A stretch of 64,000 nucleotides of DNA. It comes from Lachnospiraceae bacterium C1.1 (lineage in GTDB: Bacteria; Bacillota; Clostridia; Lachnospirales; Lachnospiraceae). The position numbers and the translations under genes are program-made. Positions 16,521-25,193 of the stretch are shown here, piece after piece. The first letter of the stretch is position 1. Each line of letters opens with the position of its first letter. The notes under the pieces are model-generated. The model had not been told where the DNA came from. It did not search any database and saw only the letters and a program-made list of their open reading frames with translations. The stretch spans positions 2,615,501 through 2,679,500 of the forward strand of contig JAUISW010000001.1 of the NCBI GenBank assembly GCA_030434875.1. Direction: 5' to 3'.

Positions 16521-17492
16521 TTATTCTGTTTCAACCGTTATTCCATGTTCAGCATAATATTTTGCTGCCCCCTTATGGAACGGTGCAGCCATACCCTCTG
16601 TCGCATTTTCAACGCTGAGCTCGCTTCCCTTTGCATTCTCAGCCTTTATCTCTTCTGTATGGTCAAAAAGAGCTGCTGTCATATTATAAACGGTATCCTC
16701 ATCAACACTCGCATCCACGATCAAGGTTGCTTTGACAGTGATAGTCTCAATAGGCTCGTTCTGATCCGGATAAGTATTTGCAGGAATCTGTAATGCCGTA
16801 TAATATGGGCACTCCGATAAAATATTATCTCTCAGCTCACCATCAATATTTATGATATTTACACCATTTGTTGTTGCGAGCTCTGTAATTGCAGTGGTCG
16901 GTGCACCCGCAACTATAAATGCAGCATCTATCTTACCGTCTTTAAGTGCTTCTTTACTGTCCTCGAAGCTCAGATACTGAGGCTTGATATCATCAAGTGT
17001 AATGCCTGCTCCATTAAGCACATCGAGCGCATTAAAGTAAACTCCGGAACCTGCCTCACCTATTGATATGCTCTTTCCCTTTAACTCTTCCACAGATTTG
17101 ATATCATCATCCATCGAGAAGAGCTGGACAGTTTCGTTGTAAAGTCCGCCAATGACCCTGAAATCTTTTACAGCGCCATCTTTTTCAAAAGTTTTGGTTC
17201 CGTTCCACGCATAATCCATTACATCTGACTGAGTAAATCCAAGCTGGAAATCATGGTCCTGGATCGACTGGATATTTACCTTTGAACCACCGGTAGAAAC
17301 TGCTGTTACCTTTACTCCGGCATATTTTGTCATATATTGTGACAGTATTCCTCCGTAAGCATAATAGGTTCCGGCTGTACCTCCGGTACCAAACATCATC
17401 CTCTCCTTACCGGCATCACAAGCTGTAAGGCATGCCGCTGCCATTACAGCGGACAGCGCAAAAGCAATTAACTTCTTTTTCATCTTGAACAA
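16521..17492 (-). CDS. TAXI-type TRAP solute-binding lipoprotein
   Basis: The 323-aa protein has a lipoprotein signal peptide ending LTACDAG, then MFGTGGTAGTYYAYGGILS, which is the TAXI family N-terminal ligand loop. It should sit on the outer membrane face and pass substrate to the fused permease. The start codon may be TTG at 17492, seven bases after AGGAGG; ATG at 17483 would be 16 bases away. It is the first gene of the transporter operon. Confidence 0.92.
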   Translation of the reverse strand: MFKMKKKLIAFALSAVMAAACLTACDAGKERMMFGTGGTAGTYYAYGGILSQYMTKYAGVKVTAVSTGGSKVNIQSIQDHDFQLGFTQSDVMDYAWNGTKTFEKDGAVKDFRVIGGLYNETVQLFSMDDDIKSVEELKGKSISIGEAGSGVYFNALDVLNGAGITLDDIKPQYLSFEDSKEALKDGKIDAAFIVAGAPTTAITELATTNGVNIINIDGELRDNILSECPYYTALQIPANTYPDQNEPIETITVKATLIVDASVDEDTVYNMTAALFDHTEEIKAENAKGSELSVENATEGMAAPFHKGAAKYYAEHGITVETE

Positions 17493-17654
17493 ATCTCATC
17501 CTCCTGATTTATATTTTTCGCATTAAAAAAGCCGTGTTCATGCAATTCCTGTTCTTGCAAAAAGATACGAAACTAACATTCACAGCTTAATTCTTTTTCT
17601 GCTAATACATTGATATAATTTTATCATTGAGATGCGTAATCGTCAATTTAAAAA
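17493..17654. other. Upstream region of the TAXI operon
   Basis: AT-rich non-coding DNA that should hold the operon promoter. I see no confident promoter match or other structure apart from the terminator that follows. Confidence 0.3.
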
Positions 17655-17686
17655 AGCCATCAGTGCTTTTATATACACTGATGGCT
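17655..17686 (-). terminator. Terminator of the secreted esterase gene
   Basis: AGCCATCAGTG pairs with CACTGATGGCT; on the minus strand the stem is followed by TTTTTTAAA. Confidence 0.85.
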
Positions 17687-17733
17687 CAATTAATCTTTCT
17701 TTATTCTATATTGATTTATTTTACTTGTGAATC

Positions 17734-18780
17734 TTATTTTGTCTGACTGAAAAGCCACTCCATTGCTGCTACGCAGTTATATGCATAATCAAAGGATGCC
17801 ATATGATATGAACCGCTGTCATTTCCGCCCATTCCCATCGACTTAGGCTCTATAGTGCCTGTTTTCCAGGATATAAAATACTGATCCTCTCCATCTTCAA
17901 AAAGCTCAGATGCTGCCGATGAAAGTTCATCAACCGACCAGTTTCCATCCCACTGTGCATACTTATATGAAACGGAATCATCATCGAACATTGACTTGAC
18001 TTCCTGTGCACCATTCCATGCATTTGTATCATCTTCCGCTGCAAAATAAACAAATTTCTGATCTTCAAGGCCTGTAAGTGTGCTGATATCCCACTGTCCG
18101 TCAACAAACATACATGCCGCGTAGAGATCCGGATATTCCGATGCAAGGATAAGTGTTGTCATACATCCCATCGACTGACCTGTTCCGTAGATACGGTCTG
18201 TATCAACTGCGTACTCTTCTGACATATAGTCGATGTAACGTTTTGTGAGTTCTACATATTCTGTAGTTGTATAGCTGCCATGGTCATCAAGGATTGTCTC
18301 CGGATATGTAGGAACCGCAACGATCGTCGGATTTACCGACTGCCATTCGTCTGTTGCCCACACAAGTCCGCCTCTGCCCTGTGTCAGTGAATAGGTCGGA
18401 TCATCACCTGCGCAGCTGGAGTCACCAATAAATACTACCATTGGATAAGTTTTTGATTCATCATAGTCCTCAGGCAGATAAAGATTATAAGTAATGCTGA
18501 GTCCGCTTTCTGAATCAGTATATGTTTTCTGCTCGAATTTATCAGCATAGGTCGCTATAAGTGTTTCTTCATCCTCAGCCAATGAATTATCGACAGTTCC
18601 TGATGCTGAACTTTCAGCTTCATCAGCAGTTTCTGTATTTTTACCACTTTCATCAGCTGCTGTTTCAACTGTCGGCGCAGCTTCCGATACAGCTTTATCA
18701 GTTGTGGAAGATACACCACAGGCTGACATTGAGCACGCTGTGATCGCCGCCAATAATATAGCAATCTGTTTTTTGAACAT
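17734..18780 (-). CDS. Secreted alpha/beta-hydrolase lipoprotein (PHB-depolymerase/feruloyl-esterase-like)
   Basis: A signal peptide ends in a lipobox (SMSACG). A Ser/Thr/Glu-rich linker (about residues 25-70) follows, then an alpha/beta-hydrolase domain with MVVFIGDSS near the oxyanion hole and the nucleophile elbow GTGQSMGC. The layout resembles surface carbohydrate esterases and PHB-depolymerase-like enzymes. It probably acts outside the cell on polymer-linked esters such as plant cell-wall acetyl or feruloyl groups. GGAGGG precedes ATG by five bases. It is a single gene with its own terminator, divergent from the chemoreceptor at 19018. Confidence 0.8.
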   Translation of the reverse strand: MFKKQIAILLAAITACSMSACGVSSTTDKAVSEAAPTVETAADESGKNTETADEAESSASGTVDNSLAEDEETLIATYADKFEQKTYTDSESGLSITYNLYLPEDYDESKTYPMVVFIGDSSCAGDDPTYSLTQGRGGLVWATDEWQSVNPTIVAVPTYPETILDDHGSYTTTEYVELTKRYIDYMSEEYAVDTDRIYGTGQSMGCMTTLILASEYPDLYAACMFVDGQWDISTLTGLEDQKFVYFAAEDDTNAWNGAQEVKSMFDDDSVSYKYAQWDGNWSVDELSSAASELFEDGEDQYFISWKTGTIEPKSMGMGGNDSGSYHMASFDYAYNCVAAMEWLFSQTK

Positions 18781-18799
18781 TTGATCCCTCCGTTTTTTA

Positions 18800-18884
18800 T
18801 ATCGTTTTGAATCATAATTTCATTTTAAATTTATTTTTAAAATTCTTATTCAAACGATATATTTTTTTGACCTAAAAGTCAATA
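18800..18884 (-). promoter_or_regulatory. Inverted repeats in the esterase/chemoreceptor divergent region
   Basis: ATATCGTTTTGAAT (18799-18812) is mirrored by ATTCAAACGATAT (18848-18860) with a single-base bulge. A second short dyad, TTGAC-6-GTCAA, lies at 18869-18884. They lie upstream of the esterase ATG and could be operators or a leader hairpin. Confidence 0.4.
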
Positions 18885-19017
18885 TAGCTTTTCTGAAAAT
18901 TCTGTGAAGCATAATTAAGATTATATTAAAAATACGCAGAACATCTCTAATCCACTGCTTTTTATAGTATGATTAAACAAATATGACTTTTCTTCTTAAA
19001 CAAGTCAGGAGGATCTT

Positions 19018-21072
19018 ATGCGGGACAAAAATAAAACTAATCACACAAAAACCGGTGCTCAAAAAGCGATCAGCACCAAATTGTCAGTTCTGTTTGTTAT
19101 TCTTTTGCTTATCAGTATTTTAATCGCTGTCGGAATTACATTTTCACTTTCTTACCTTACTATCAAAAGTCTGACCTTTACGTCACTAAAAAATCAGGTT
19201 TCCGTAGATGCAGGAAATATAAACAGAGAATTGAATTCAACCTTTTATTATCTGAACGGTGTAGCAGATGCCATCGAACAGAATAAATTTGATTCCAATG
19301 AGGATATAGAAGCCTATCTTACAGGAACAGTAGGCAGATATGATATGATACCGACCGGTGCTTATCTTGCACTCGAAGACGAATCTTTTATATACCCAAG
19401 CGATCCGAGTCTTCAAATGGAGTCTATTACTCAGAAACCCTGGTATATAGAAGCTCTGACTTATGATAATACCTGGTTCTATTATTATGATGTTCCGTAT
19501 TTTGATATTGCGACCGGTGATCTCTGTGCTACTGTTATCAGACACGTTCATTTAAAGGACGGTCGTGAAGGCTGTTTTGCTGCAGACCTTATGTTATCCA
19601 GTTCCCAGGAAACGCTTGATTCTGTTAAGTTATACAAAACCGGCGGCGCTATGATGGTCACAGCCGACGGAATGATCCTCACATATGGTAAAGATTCCAG
19701 TTTCTGCGGTCAGAAAATTTCTGAGATCACAGACAATACATTCTTATCCGCTGTGGGTGATTTTGTAACTGCTGAGACATCAAAAGAAGATCACGAAGTC
19801 ACCAGCGTTAATGTTGGCGGAGAGAAATATTTCATGGCTGCCGCTGATGTTGATGGCACTGACTGGTATGTACTTGTATACGCAAAACAAAGTGAGGTCT
19901 ACTCAACACTTAACACTATCATAATGGTTCTCCTTATAGTAGTCCTCATATCTATCGTTGCTGTTATAATCATTATGAATATTGTTCTCAGGAAAATGAT
20001 CAAGAACCCTGTAACATCACTTACAGATAATATCGAGAAGATTTCCGGCGGTGACTTTACCGTAAGCATCAATTCAAACGGTAATGATGAGATCGCATAT
20101 ATGAATAATGCGATGGGTGATTTCGTAGATGGAATGAGAACTTCTCTTAGCGAGATCAAAGATGTTTCGAGCAGACTTCACGATAATGCACAGACTTCCA
20201 AAACAACGGCCGAAGATCTCGAGGGAGCAGCTAATGATCAGTCAGAAAGCATGACTCAGGTTCGTGAAAATATCGAGAACATGGCAAAAGCCGTTACTGA
20301 AGTTGCTGAGAATGCAACTGTACTTGCCCAGACTGTTAATACGGTTAATGAGCAGCAGCAGGAAATTGAAACTACCATGAATAAGCTTGTTTCCAAGGCC
20401 AACAGCGGTCAGCAGGATATGGCTTCCGTATCAACAGGAATGGATGATATCGTAGTTTCTATGAAAGATATGGCAGAGGCAGTCTCCGGTGTAAATCTTG
20501 CCGCTGAGAAGATCACTCAGATCATCGATCTTATAAATTCGATCTCCTCTCAGACTAATCTCCTGTCACTTAATGCCAGCATTGAGGCTGCAAGAGCCGG
20601 CGAGGCCGGAAAAGGATTTGCAGTTGTTGCCTCTGAAATAGGTACTCTTGCCCAGAATTCAGCAGATGCAACCAATCAGATAGCTGATATTATCAAGGAA
20701 ATGTCATCCCGAGTTCAGCTTCTGTCCGATAAATCAGAGTCTAATACTCAAATGATCAACAGCAGCGCCGAAACTGTTAACACTGCCGCAGCTACTTTTG
20801 AGGAAATAACACGTGAACTTGAAAGGGCAAGTGATACATTAAATACAATGGCTGATCAGATGAATAAGGTTAATGATGTCGCAACAAATATGGCATCTGT
20901 TTCCGAGGAACAGTCCGCTTCCACTCAGGAGATCGCAGATAATGTTGAACGTGTCACCGAAGCTGCCCATGGAGTTGCAACATCCTCTGAGCTTGTTGCA
21001 ACTGCGGCATCTTCCGTATCAGATGCTGTTGACACCATAAATAACAATTTAGCCAGGTTTACTATTAGATAA
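19018..21072 (+). CDS. Methyl-accepting chemotaxis protein with extracellular Cache domain
   Basis: This 684-aa receptor has membrane helices near residues 24-50 and 300-320 with a dCache-type sensor between them. The sensor shows [19 protein letters not shown] and [10 protein letters not shown], typical of amine or acid binding Cache folds. HAMP and a signalling coil with the tip [19 protein letters not shown] follow. AGGAGG lies five bases before ATG. It is transcribed alone on the plus strand and is much closer to a canonical Cache receptor than the chemoreceptor at 12151. Confidence 0.92.
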   Translation: MRDKNKTNHTKTGAQKAISTKLSVLFVILLLISILIAVGITFSLSYLTIKSLTFTSLKNQVSVDAGNINRELNSTFYYLNGVADAIEQNKFDSNEDIEAYLTGTVGRYDMIPTGAYLALEDESFIYPSDPSLQMESITQKPWYIEALTYDNTWFYYYDVPYFDIATGDLCATVIRHVHLKDGREGCFAADLMLSSSQETLDSVKLYKTGGAMMVTADGMILTYGKDSSFCGQKISEITDNTFLSAVGDFVTAETSKEDHEVTSVNVGGEKYFMAAADVDGTDWYVLVYAKQSEVYSTLNTIIMVLLIVVLISIVAVIIIMNIVLRKMIKNPVTSLTDNIEKISGGDFTVSINSNGNDEIAYMNNAMGDFVDGMRTSLSEIKDVSSRLHDNAQTSKTTAEDLEGAANDQSESMTQVRENIENMAKAVTEVAENATVLAQTVNTVNEQQQEIETTMNKLVSKANSGQQDMASVSTGMDDIVVSMKDMAEAVSGVNLAAEKITQIIDLINSISSQTNLLSLNASIEAARAGEAGKGFAVVASEIGTLAQNSADATNQIADIIKEMSSRVQLLSDKSESNTQMINSSAETVNTAAATFEEITRELERASDTLNTMADQMNKVNDVATNMASVSEEQSASTQEIADNVERVTEAAHGVATSSELVATAASSVSDAVDTINNNLARFTIR

Positions 21073-21082
21073 TATGAATAAA

Positions 21083-21117
21083 TTGCAGGAATCCGCATTT
21101 ACTGCGGGTTCCTGCAA
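21083..21117 (+). terminator. Long terminator-like hairpin between convergent genes
   Basis: TTGCAGGAA-CCGCA pairs with TGCGG-TTCCTGCAA (one wobble). The core 21090-21112 is identical to 198-220. The downstream U-run is weak, so it may be a repeat used as a terminator by both convergent genes. Confidence 0.6.
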
Positions 21118-21157
21118 TAAGCTAATCAATTGGTGTTCCAAATGTCAAATTATTATC

Positions 21158-22492
21158 TTAATAATGATACGTTCTTTGCAATGCAGCCATAAAAATGGTC
21201 CCGGCTACTGCCGCCATCAGCTCTGCGAAAACAGCGGAACACCATATACCGTCCGCGCCAAGCAGTACCGGCAGGAAGAGTACAGCCCCAAGTTCAAATA
21301 CAAATGTCCGTAAAAAAGAGATCAGCGCAGATATCTGTCCGTTGTTTAAGGCAGTAAAGAATCCCGACCCGAAAATAGCCATTCCCGTAAACAGGTATGA
21401 GAAAGAGAATATCTGAAACGCGTGTACGGTATCTGAAAGCAGCTGTCCTGTATCCTTTAAGAACAAAATGGAAAACGGATATGCCAGTACTTCAGAGAGA
21501 ATAAACATTATGACGGATGTAAGTCCGACGATCACGAGACTCTTTATTCTCAGGTTTTTAAGCTCCGTATGATTCTGTGCGCCGTAATGGTAGCTGAATA
21601 CCGGCCCTGCCCCATTGGAATATCCCACAAATATAGCGGAAAAGATCAGGCTGACATACATCAGAAGCCCGTAAATGACAACCCCGTCCTCACCCGCATA
21701 TTTAAGAAGCTGTACATTGTATATGGTTCCTACGAAAGAAAATGCCGCTTCCGCCATGAATTCCGAGGATCCGTTCGTGCAGCATTTAACAAGCGCCCGC
21801 CCATCCCATCCGGGTTTCACCAGACGTAAGAGGCTGTTATTCTTTCGCCGGAAGTAAATAAGCGGATACAGGCCTCCAACGACCTGTGATACAGCCGAGG
21901 CGGCTGCCGCCCCCGCAAGTCCCCATTGAAAGACGATAATAAAAAGCATATCCAGAGCAATATTACAAAGCCCCGCACATACAGTAACGACAAGCCCCAG
22001 CCGGGGTTTTTCGGCAGTAACAAAAAATAGCTGGAACGAATACGCCAATATCCATGCAGGCAAAGCCAGGATAAAGATCCGTCCGTACAGTATGCTGTAT
22101 TCAAGGAGCTTCCCTTCTGCGCCCAGCATGGCTGCAATCCAGGGCATAAAGATAAAGCCCGGCACCAGCATCAAAACACCCAGGCTGAAAGACGCCAGAA
22201 TGATCAGGGAAAACAGACGGTCAGCTTTTTCCTGCTCCTTTTCTCCAAGCGTCTTTGCGATCAGTGCGCTGCCACCCACGCCAAACATATAGCCAGTCGT
22301 TCCGAGGATATTCAGCACGGGCATAATCAGGTTTATACCTGCAAATCCCGTCTTTCCCACATAGTTGGCAACAAAATATCCGTCCACAATAATGTAGAGG
22401 GAAGTGAATATATTCATCGCAATGGGCGACAGTGTAAAGCGCAGTAATTTACCATATGTAAAATGCTCTGATAAATGAATCTGTGACTTCAC
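21158..22492 (-). CDS. MATE family multidrug/metabolite exporter
   Basis: This 444-aa, about 12-helix protein shows MATE hallmarks, with a repeated layout of six plus six helices, SPIAMNIFTSLYIIVDGYFV at the N-terminus and GAGPVFSYHYGAQN in the middle. It should expel cationic or other organic compounds using Na+ or H+. It begins with GTG overlapping the TGA of the preceding membrane-protein gene (GTGA). The location directly downstream of the hydrolase array suggests, without proof, export of related compounds or products. Confidence 0.92.
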   Translation of the reverse strand: MKSQIHLSEHFTYGKLLRFTLSPIAMNIFTSLYIIVDGYFVANYVGKTGFAGINLIMPVLNILGTTGYMFGVGGSALIAKTLGEKEQEKADRLFSLIILASFSLGVLMLVPGFIFMPWIAAMLGAEGKLLEYSILYGRIFILALPAWILAYSFQLFFVTAEKPRLGLVVTVCAGLCNIALDMLFIIVFQWGLAGAAAASAVSQVVGGLYPLIYFRRKNNSLLRLVKPGWDGRALVKCCTNGSSEFMAEAAFSFVGTIYNVQLLKYAGEDGVVIYGLLMYVSLIFSAIFVGYSNGAGPVFSYHYGAQNHTELKNLRIKSLVIVGLTSVIMFILSEVLAYPFSILFLKDTGQLLSDTVHAFQIFSFSYLFTGMAIFGSGFFTALNNGQISALISFLRTFVFELGAVLFLPVLLGADGIWCSAVFAELMAAVAGTIFMAALQRTYHY

Positions 22493-23058
22493 GCCTCTCC
22501 CATCTCAGTTCCTTCTTCCGATACGAAGCAGGCCACCAGCCCATAGATGATGGTCGGCCGTATCCAGATCTCCGTGAGCAGATAGGTAGTATACTCATTG
22601 ACAGGATTGTTTACAATGACATAGTGGTACAATCCGGCAATGAACATATCAATGATAAAAAGCATCCACAGGTTACGCTTGGTGTAGCTCTTCCAGTCTT
22701 TGCGAGCATAGAAAAAAGTGAGCATGAGAAGCAGCAAAACCGAAAGAGTAAGGCAGATTAAATGGATCGGGTAATTCTCAAGCGGCGGAGCAAAAAGGAT
22801 ATCACGTAAGAGTACCGTAATACCTATGCACACCGAACTCCAATAGTTAAAACGCTGACTGTCGAGGCGCTTAAAGAAATATAGCCCCATCATCACAAGG
22901 CATGCGATGTAACACAGGTTAAGCACCAGTTCCGGCCACGTGTCGCGAAGCCCCAAATGGCTGATCCCATAGATCATGATGCCCACCGATAGTACTGCGG
23001 CAACTGCCGTAATCCCTATGTCTATCAGTTGCGATTTCTTTTTGAATCTTGTTTCCAT
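22489..23058 (-). CDS. Unrecognised membrane protein (189 aa)
   Basis: Five or six hydrophobic helices are visible (about residues 10-30, 40-60, 68-85, 95-115, 122-145, 155-175), with a short acidic C-terminus. I do not recognise the family. ATG at 23058 follows GGAGG by five bases; an in-frame GTG/ATG further up lacks a ribosome site. It is translationally coupled to the MATE exporter and may assist it. The promoter region upstream carries a motif shared with an amidohydrolase operon promoter (31334-31386). Confidence 0.75.
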   Translation of the reverse strand: METRFKKKSQLIDIGITAVAAVLSVGIMIYGISHLGLRDTWPELVLNLCYIACLVMMGLYFFKRLDSQRFNYWSSVCIGITVLLRDILFAPPLENYPIHLICLTLSVLLLLMLTFFYARKDWKSYTKRNLWMLFIIDMFIAGLYHYVIVNNPVNEYTTYLLTEIWIRPTIIYGLVACFVSEEGTEMGEA

Positions 23059-23107
23059 GATATTCCTCCAATCACACAAAAATAGCGTTCAGAAATGATA
23101 TACACTT

Positions 23108-23158
23108 ATTATGCTGTTTTTTTCGTTGCCCTCAAGAGGGTGTTCCAGAATGTCAAAC
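23108..23158 (-). promoter_or_regulatory. Promoter with conserved operator for the membrane protein-MATE operon
   Basis: On the minus strand TTTGACATTCTGGAACAC is followed by the dyad CCCTCTTGAGGG. TTGAGG (23130-23135) and CATAAT (23108-23113) are 16 bases apart and could be -35/-10. The same TTTGACATTCTGGAA...CCTCTTGA arrangement recurs at 31358-31386. Conservation of spacing suggests a shared regulator. Confidence 0.55.
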
Positions 23159-23229
23159 CCATTTCTTTCTGACTTAGCTTTTTATTTTACGTACTCCGTA
23201 TGTATGAAAATGCCCTGGCTATAAAAATA

Positions 23230-23260
23230 CCCCCGGCAGACAATTCTGCCGGGGTTTTTT
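23230..23260 (-). terminator. Terminator of the hydrolase array
   Basis: CCCCGGCAGA pairs with TCTGCCGGGG with T-runs on both sides, so it works in both directions. It closes the array transcript before the MATE operon promoter. Confidence 0.85.
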
Positions 23261-23389
23261 CGCACAAAAAGCGCTCCGGAACCTCAATCAAAAGATCTCA
23301 GACCGCATTTTATATTATGCCATTGTAGATACCGGCTATGCCATTGTCATCGCCAAAATTCTCTTTTTTGTCATATTTGTTTCTGATCA
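23261..23389. other. Non-coding stretch after the last carboxylesterase
   Basis: No ORF or strong structure is supported. A 15-codon open stretch on the minus strand (near 23320-23365) could be decayed coding DNA, but I cannot assign it. Confidence 0.3.
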
Positions 23390-24997
23390 TCAGATGCAGT
23401 AATATTTGGTCAGGAAATAGGTTCTGTCCCAGTCAACAATCTTCATCGTGTTTTCCTTTTCCGCACGAACATTGAATTCGTCGAAGACCATCACCCGCTT
23501 GTTCTCGAGGTCGTACAGCGGCCATTCCTTCGCCTTGCCGTCGGGAGACTGCTCCGCACTGAGGGACGGATTGCCGGTTTTGGCGAACTGGACCCACATT
23601 TTGCGAAGGGTCCTGGAGAAGGTTTCGTCAAATACCCTTCCGGTTTCGGCGGACATCTCAGGATGATTAAATACGGTAGCAAGCTCGATTGCGTGCCCGC
23701 ATTTCATGATCGGATTGGGAGATTCCGGCGTAAAGTAATAGGTATACGCTTTTCCGCCGGCTTTTGTCTGTTCCTCAGACAGTCTGATGATCGGCGCATT
23801 GAACCAGCTTTGGCTAAACAGCCGACTGTCTGGTTCATAGCTGTCTCCTTTCACGTCATTACGATAACTGTCGATCAGCGCTTTCTCCTCCTCCGGCAGC
23901 AGGGCAAGCTTTCCTTTTTTCCGCCTGGTGACCCATTCGTCCCACCCATCCAGCCCGAAGCTGTATACAAAAAAGTCCATTTCATCCTTGTTGCAGCCGA
24001 CAAGATAATCGATGTCCTTCATCGCGCCGTTCGCGCAGGCTTCAAATGTTTCCTTCGGCAGGTGCCTGCCGTCTCTTTCCGGGAACTGGTACAAGAAGAG
24101 CAGGGAGGAAGCCGTCTCCAAGAGCTTTTCGGCATCGACCCTCAGGAGATCGGCAACGGTACTGTAACCGAGTGCTTCCATCAGTTTATCGGTGCACTCG
24201 ATGGCTTCTTCCGTAGATCTCGTAAGATTGATCGAACCGCTTTCGGCAATGACGCGCCTGAGGTAGGCGTGAGATCCCTTGATGAGCGGAAGCAGGGTGC
24301 AGCTTGCAGCACCTGCGGATTCACCGAAGATTGTCACATTACTGGGATCACCGCCAAAGCCTGCAATATTCTCATGAACCCATTTCAGAGCCATGATCTG
24401 ATCCAGAAGTCCTATATTCTGCGAATCCTGATAGTCTTTGCCGTCCGGCAGATGGGACAGGTGCAGGAAACCGAAGACGCCGAGCCTGTACGCGATTGTA
24501 ACGACGATGACGTCCGGGTTCTCTTTTACGAAATTATGGCAGTCAAACATCGGATCGACCGTGCCGCCTGCTTCAAAAGCGCCGCCGTGGATCCATACCA
24601 TAACAGGCTTCTTTTCATCAGACGCTTCATCCGACTTCCATATATTCAGGTAGAGGCAGTCTTCATCCATATAATAAAGAGACCCCGTTTCCAGCTGTCC
24701 GTTCCCGTAGGCGCTTTTCGCATTGTAAAACGCTTCATATACGCCGTCATCCGGAACAGCCTCCACCGGAGCCTTCCAGCGCAGCTCACCGACGGGCTGC
24801 CGGCCGACATAGGGGATCCCTCTGTACATGACGACATTCTCCGTTTTCCTTCCGACAAAGGTCCCGTTGATGCATTTGACCGCCAGCGTCCTGTCATAAT
24901 CCGCGTCAGTGATCCTTTTGTTCTCTCCGCCATATTGTTCCCACAGCAGTGTTCTGATGTCATCCAGCGTTTCCGGCTGTTTTACGGTATCACTCAT
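23390..24997 (-). CDS. Type-B carboxylesterase (CE-A), complete catalytic triad
   Basis: This 535-aa protein has the carboxylesterase/lipase type-B architecture. It shows a CINGTFVG N-terminal strand, GIPYVGRQPVGELRWKAP, the EDCLYLNIW signature, the oxyanion-hole HGG (VWIHGGAFEAGG), nucleophile GESAG (Ser227), Glu339 (CNKDE) and His435 (CGHAIEL). There is no signal peptide, so it is cytoplasmic. It would hydrolyse carboxylic esters, with substrate unknown. GC is visibly higher than in the flanking housekeeping genes. It is the distal gene of the array and lies just after an amidohydrolase relic. Confidence 0.9.
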   Translation of the reverse strand: MSDTVKQPETLDDIRTLLWEQYGGENKRITDADYDRTLAVKCINGTFVGRKTENVVMYRGIPYVGRQPVGELRWKAPVEAVPDDGVYEAFYNAKSAYGNGQLETGSLYYMDEDCLYLNIWKSDEASDEKKPVMVWIHGGAFEAGGTVDPMFDCHNFVKENPDVIVVTIAYRLGVFGFLHLSHLPDGKDYQDSQNIGLLDQIMALKWVHENIAGFGGDPSNVTIFGESAGAASCTLLPLIKGSHAYLRRVIAESGSINLTRSTEEAIECTDKLMEALGYSTVADLLRVDAEKLLETASSLLFLYQFPERDGRHLPKETFEACANGAMKDIDYLVGCNKDEMDFFVYSFGLDGWDEWVTRRKKGKLALLPEEEKALIDSYRNDVKGDSYEPDSRLFSQSWFNAPIIRLSEEQTKAGGKAYTYYFTPESPNPIMKCGHAIELATVFNHPEMSAETGRVFDETFSRTLRKMWVQFAKTGNPSLSAEQSPDGKAKEWPLYDLENKRVMVFDEFNVRAEKENTMKIVDWDRTYFLTKYYCI

Positions 24998-25027
24998 TTT
25001 TTTCGTCCTCCTGTCTAAAGCTGCTTT

Positions 25028-25178
25028 TTAGTTAACCTTCCTGCCGCTGAAATACACTTCACTCGGCTTGTTATAACCGAAGCCCTCCTGCTCCGCGTTG
25101 AGCAGGTCGTTGTCGAACACCATGAAGTCCGCGTCCTTGCCGGGCGTGATGGAACCCTTGCGCGCCTCGATGCCAAGC
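25028..25178 (-). pseudogene. Amidohydrolase C-terminal relic with nonsense codon
   Basis: Read in frame on the minus strand, this encodes LGIEARKGSITPGKDADF, continues to NKPSEVYFSGRKVN and stops at 25028-25030. This is the exact C-terminal pattern of the amidohydrolases at 29625 and 37317. Just before it the expected Lys-Gln-Leu reads AAG TAG CTT, a CAG to TAG change, and homology ends there. The remaining about 510 residues are gone. It sits between AH-1 and CE-A and marks a lost amidohydrolase gene. Confidence 0.85.
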
Positions 25179-25193
25179 TACTTAAGGCAGTGG

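Noticed and set aside
23663..25018. 451-codon open frame antisense to CE-A
   Set aside because: CE-A has full family motifs on the other strand; the high GC of this gene leaves few stops in antisense frames. There is no ribosome site or domain.
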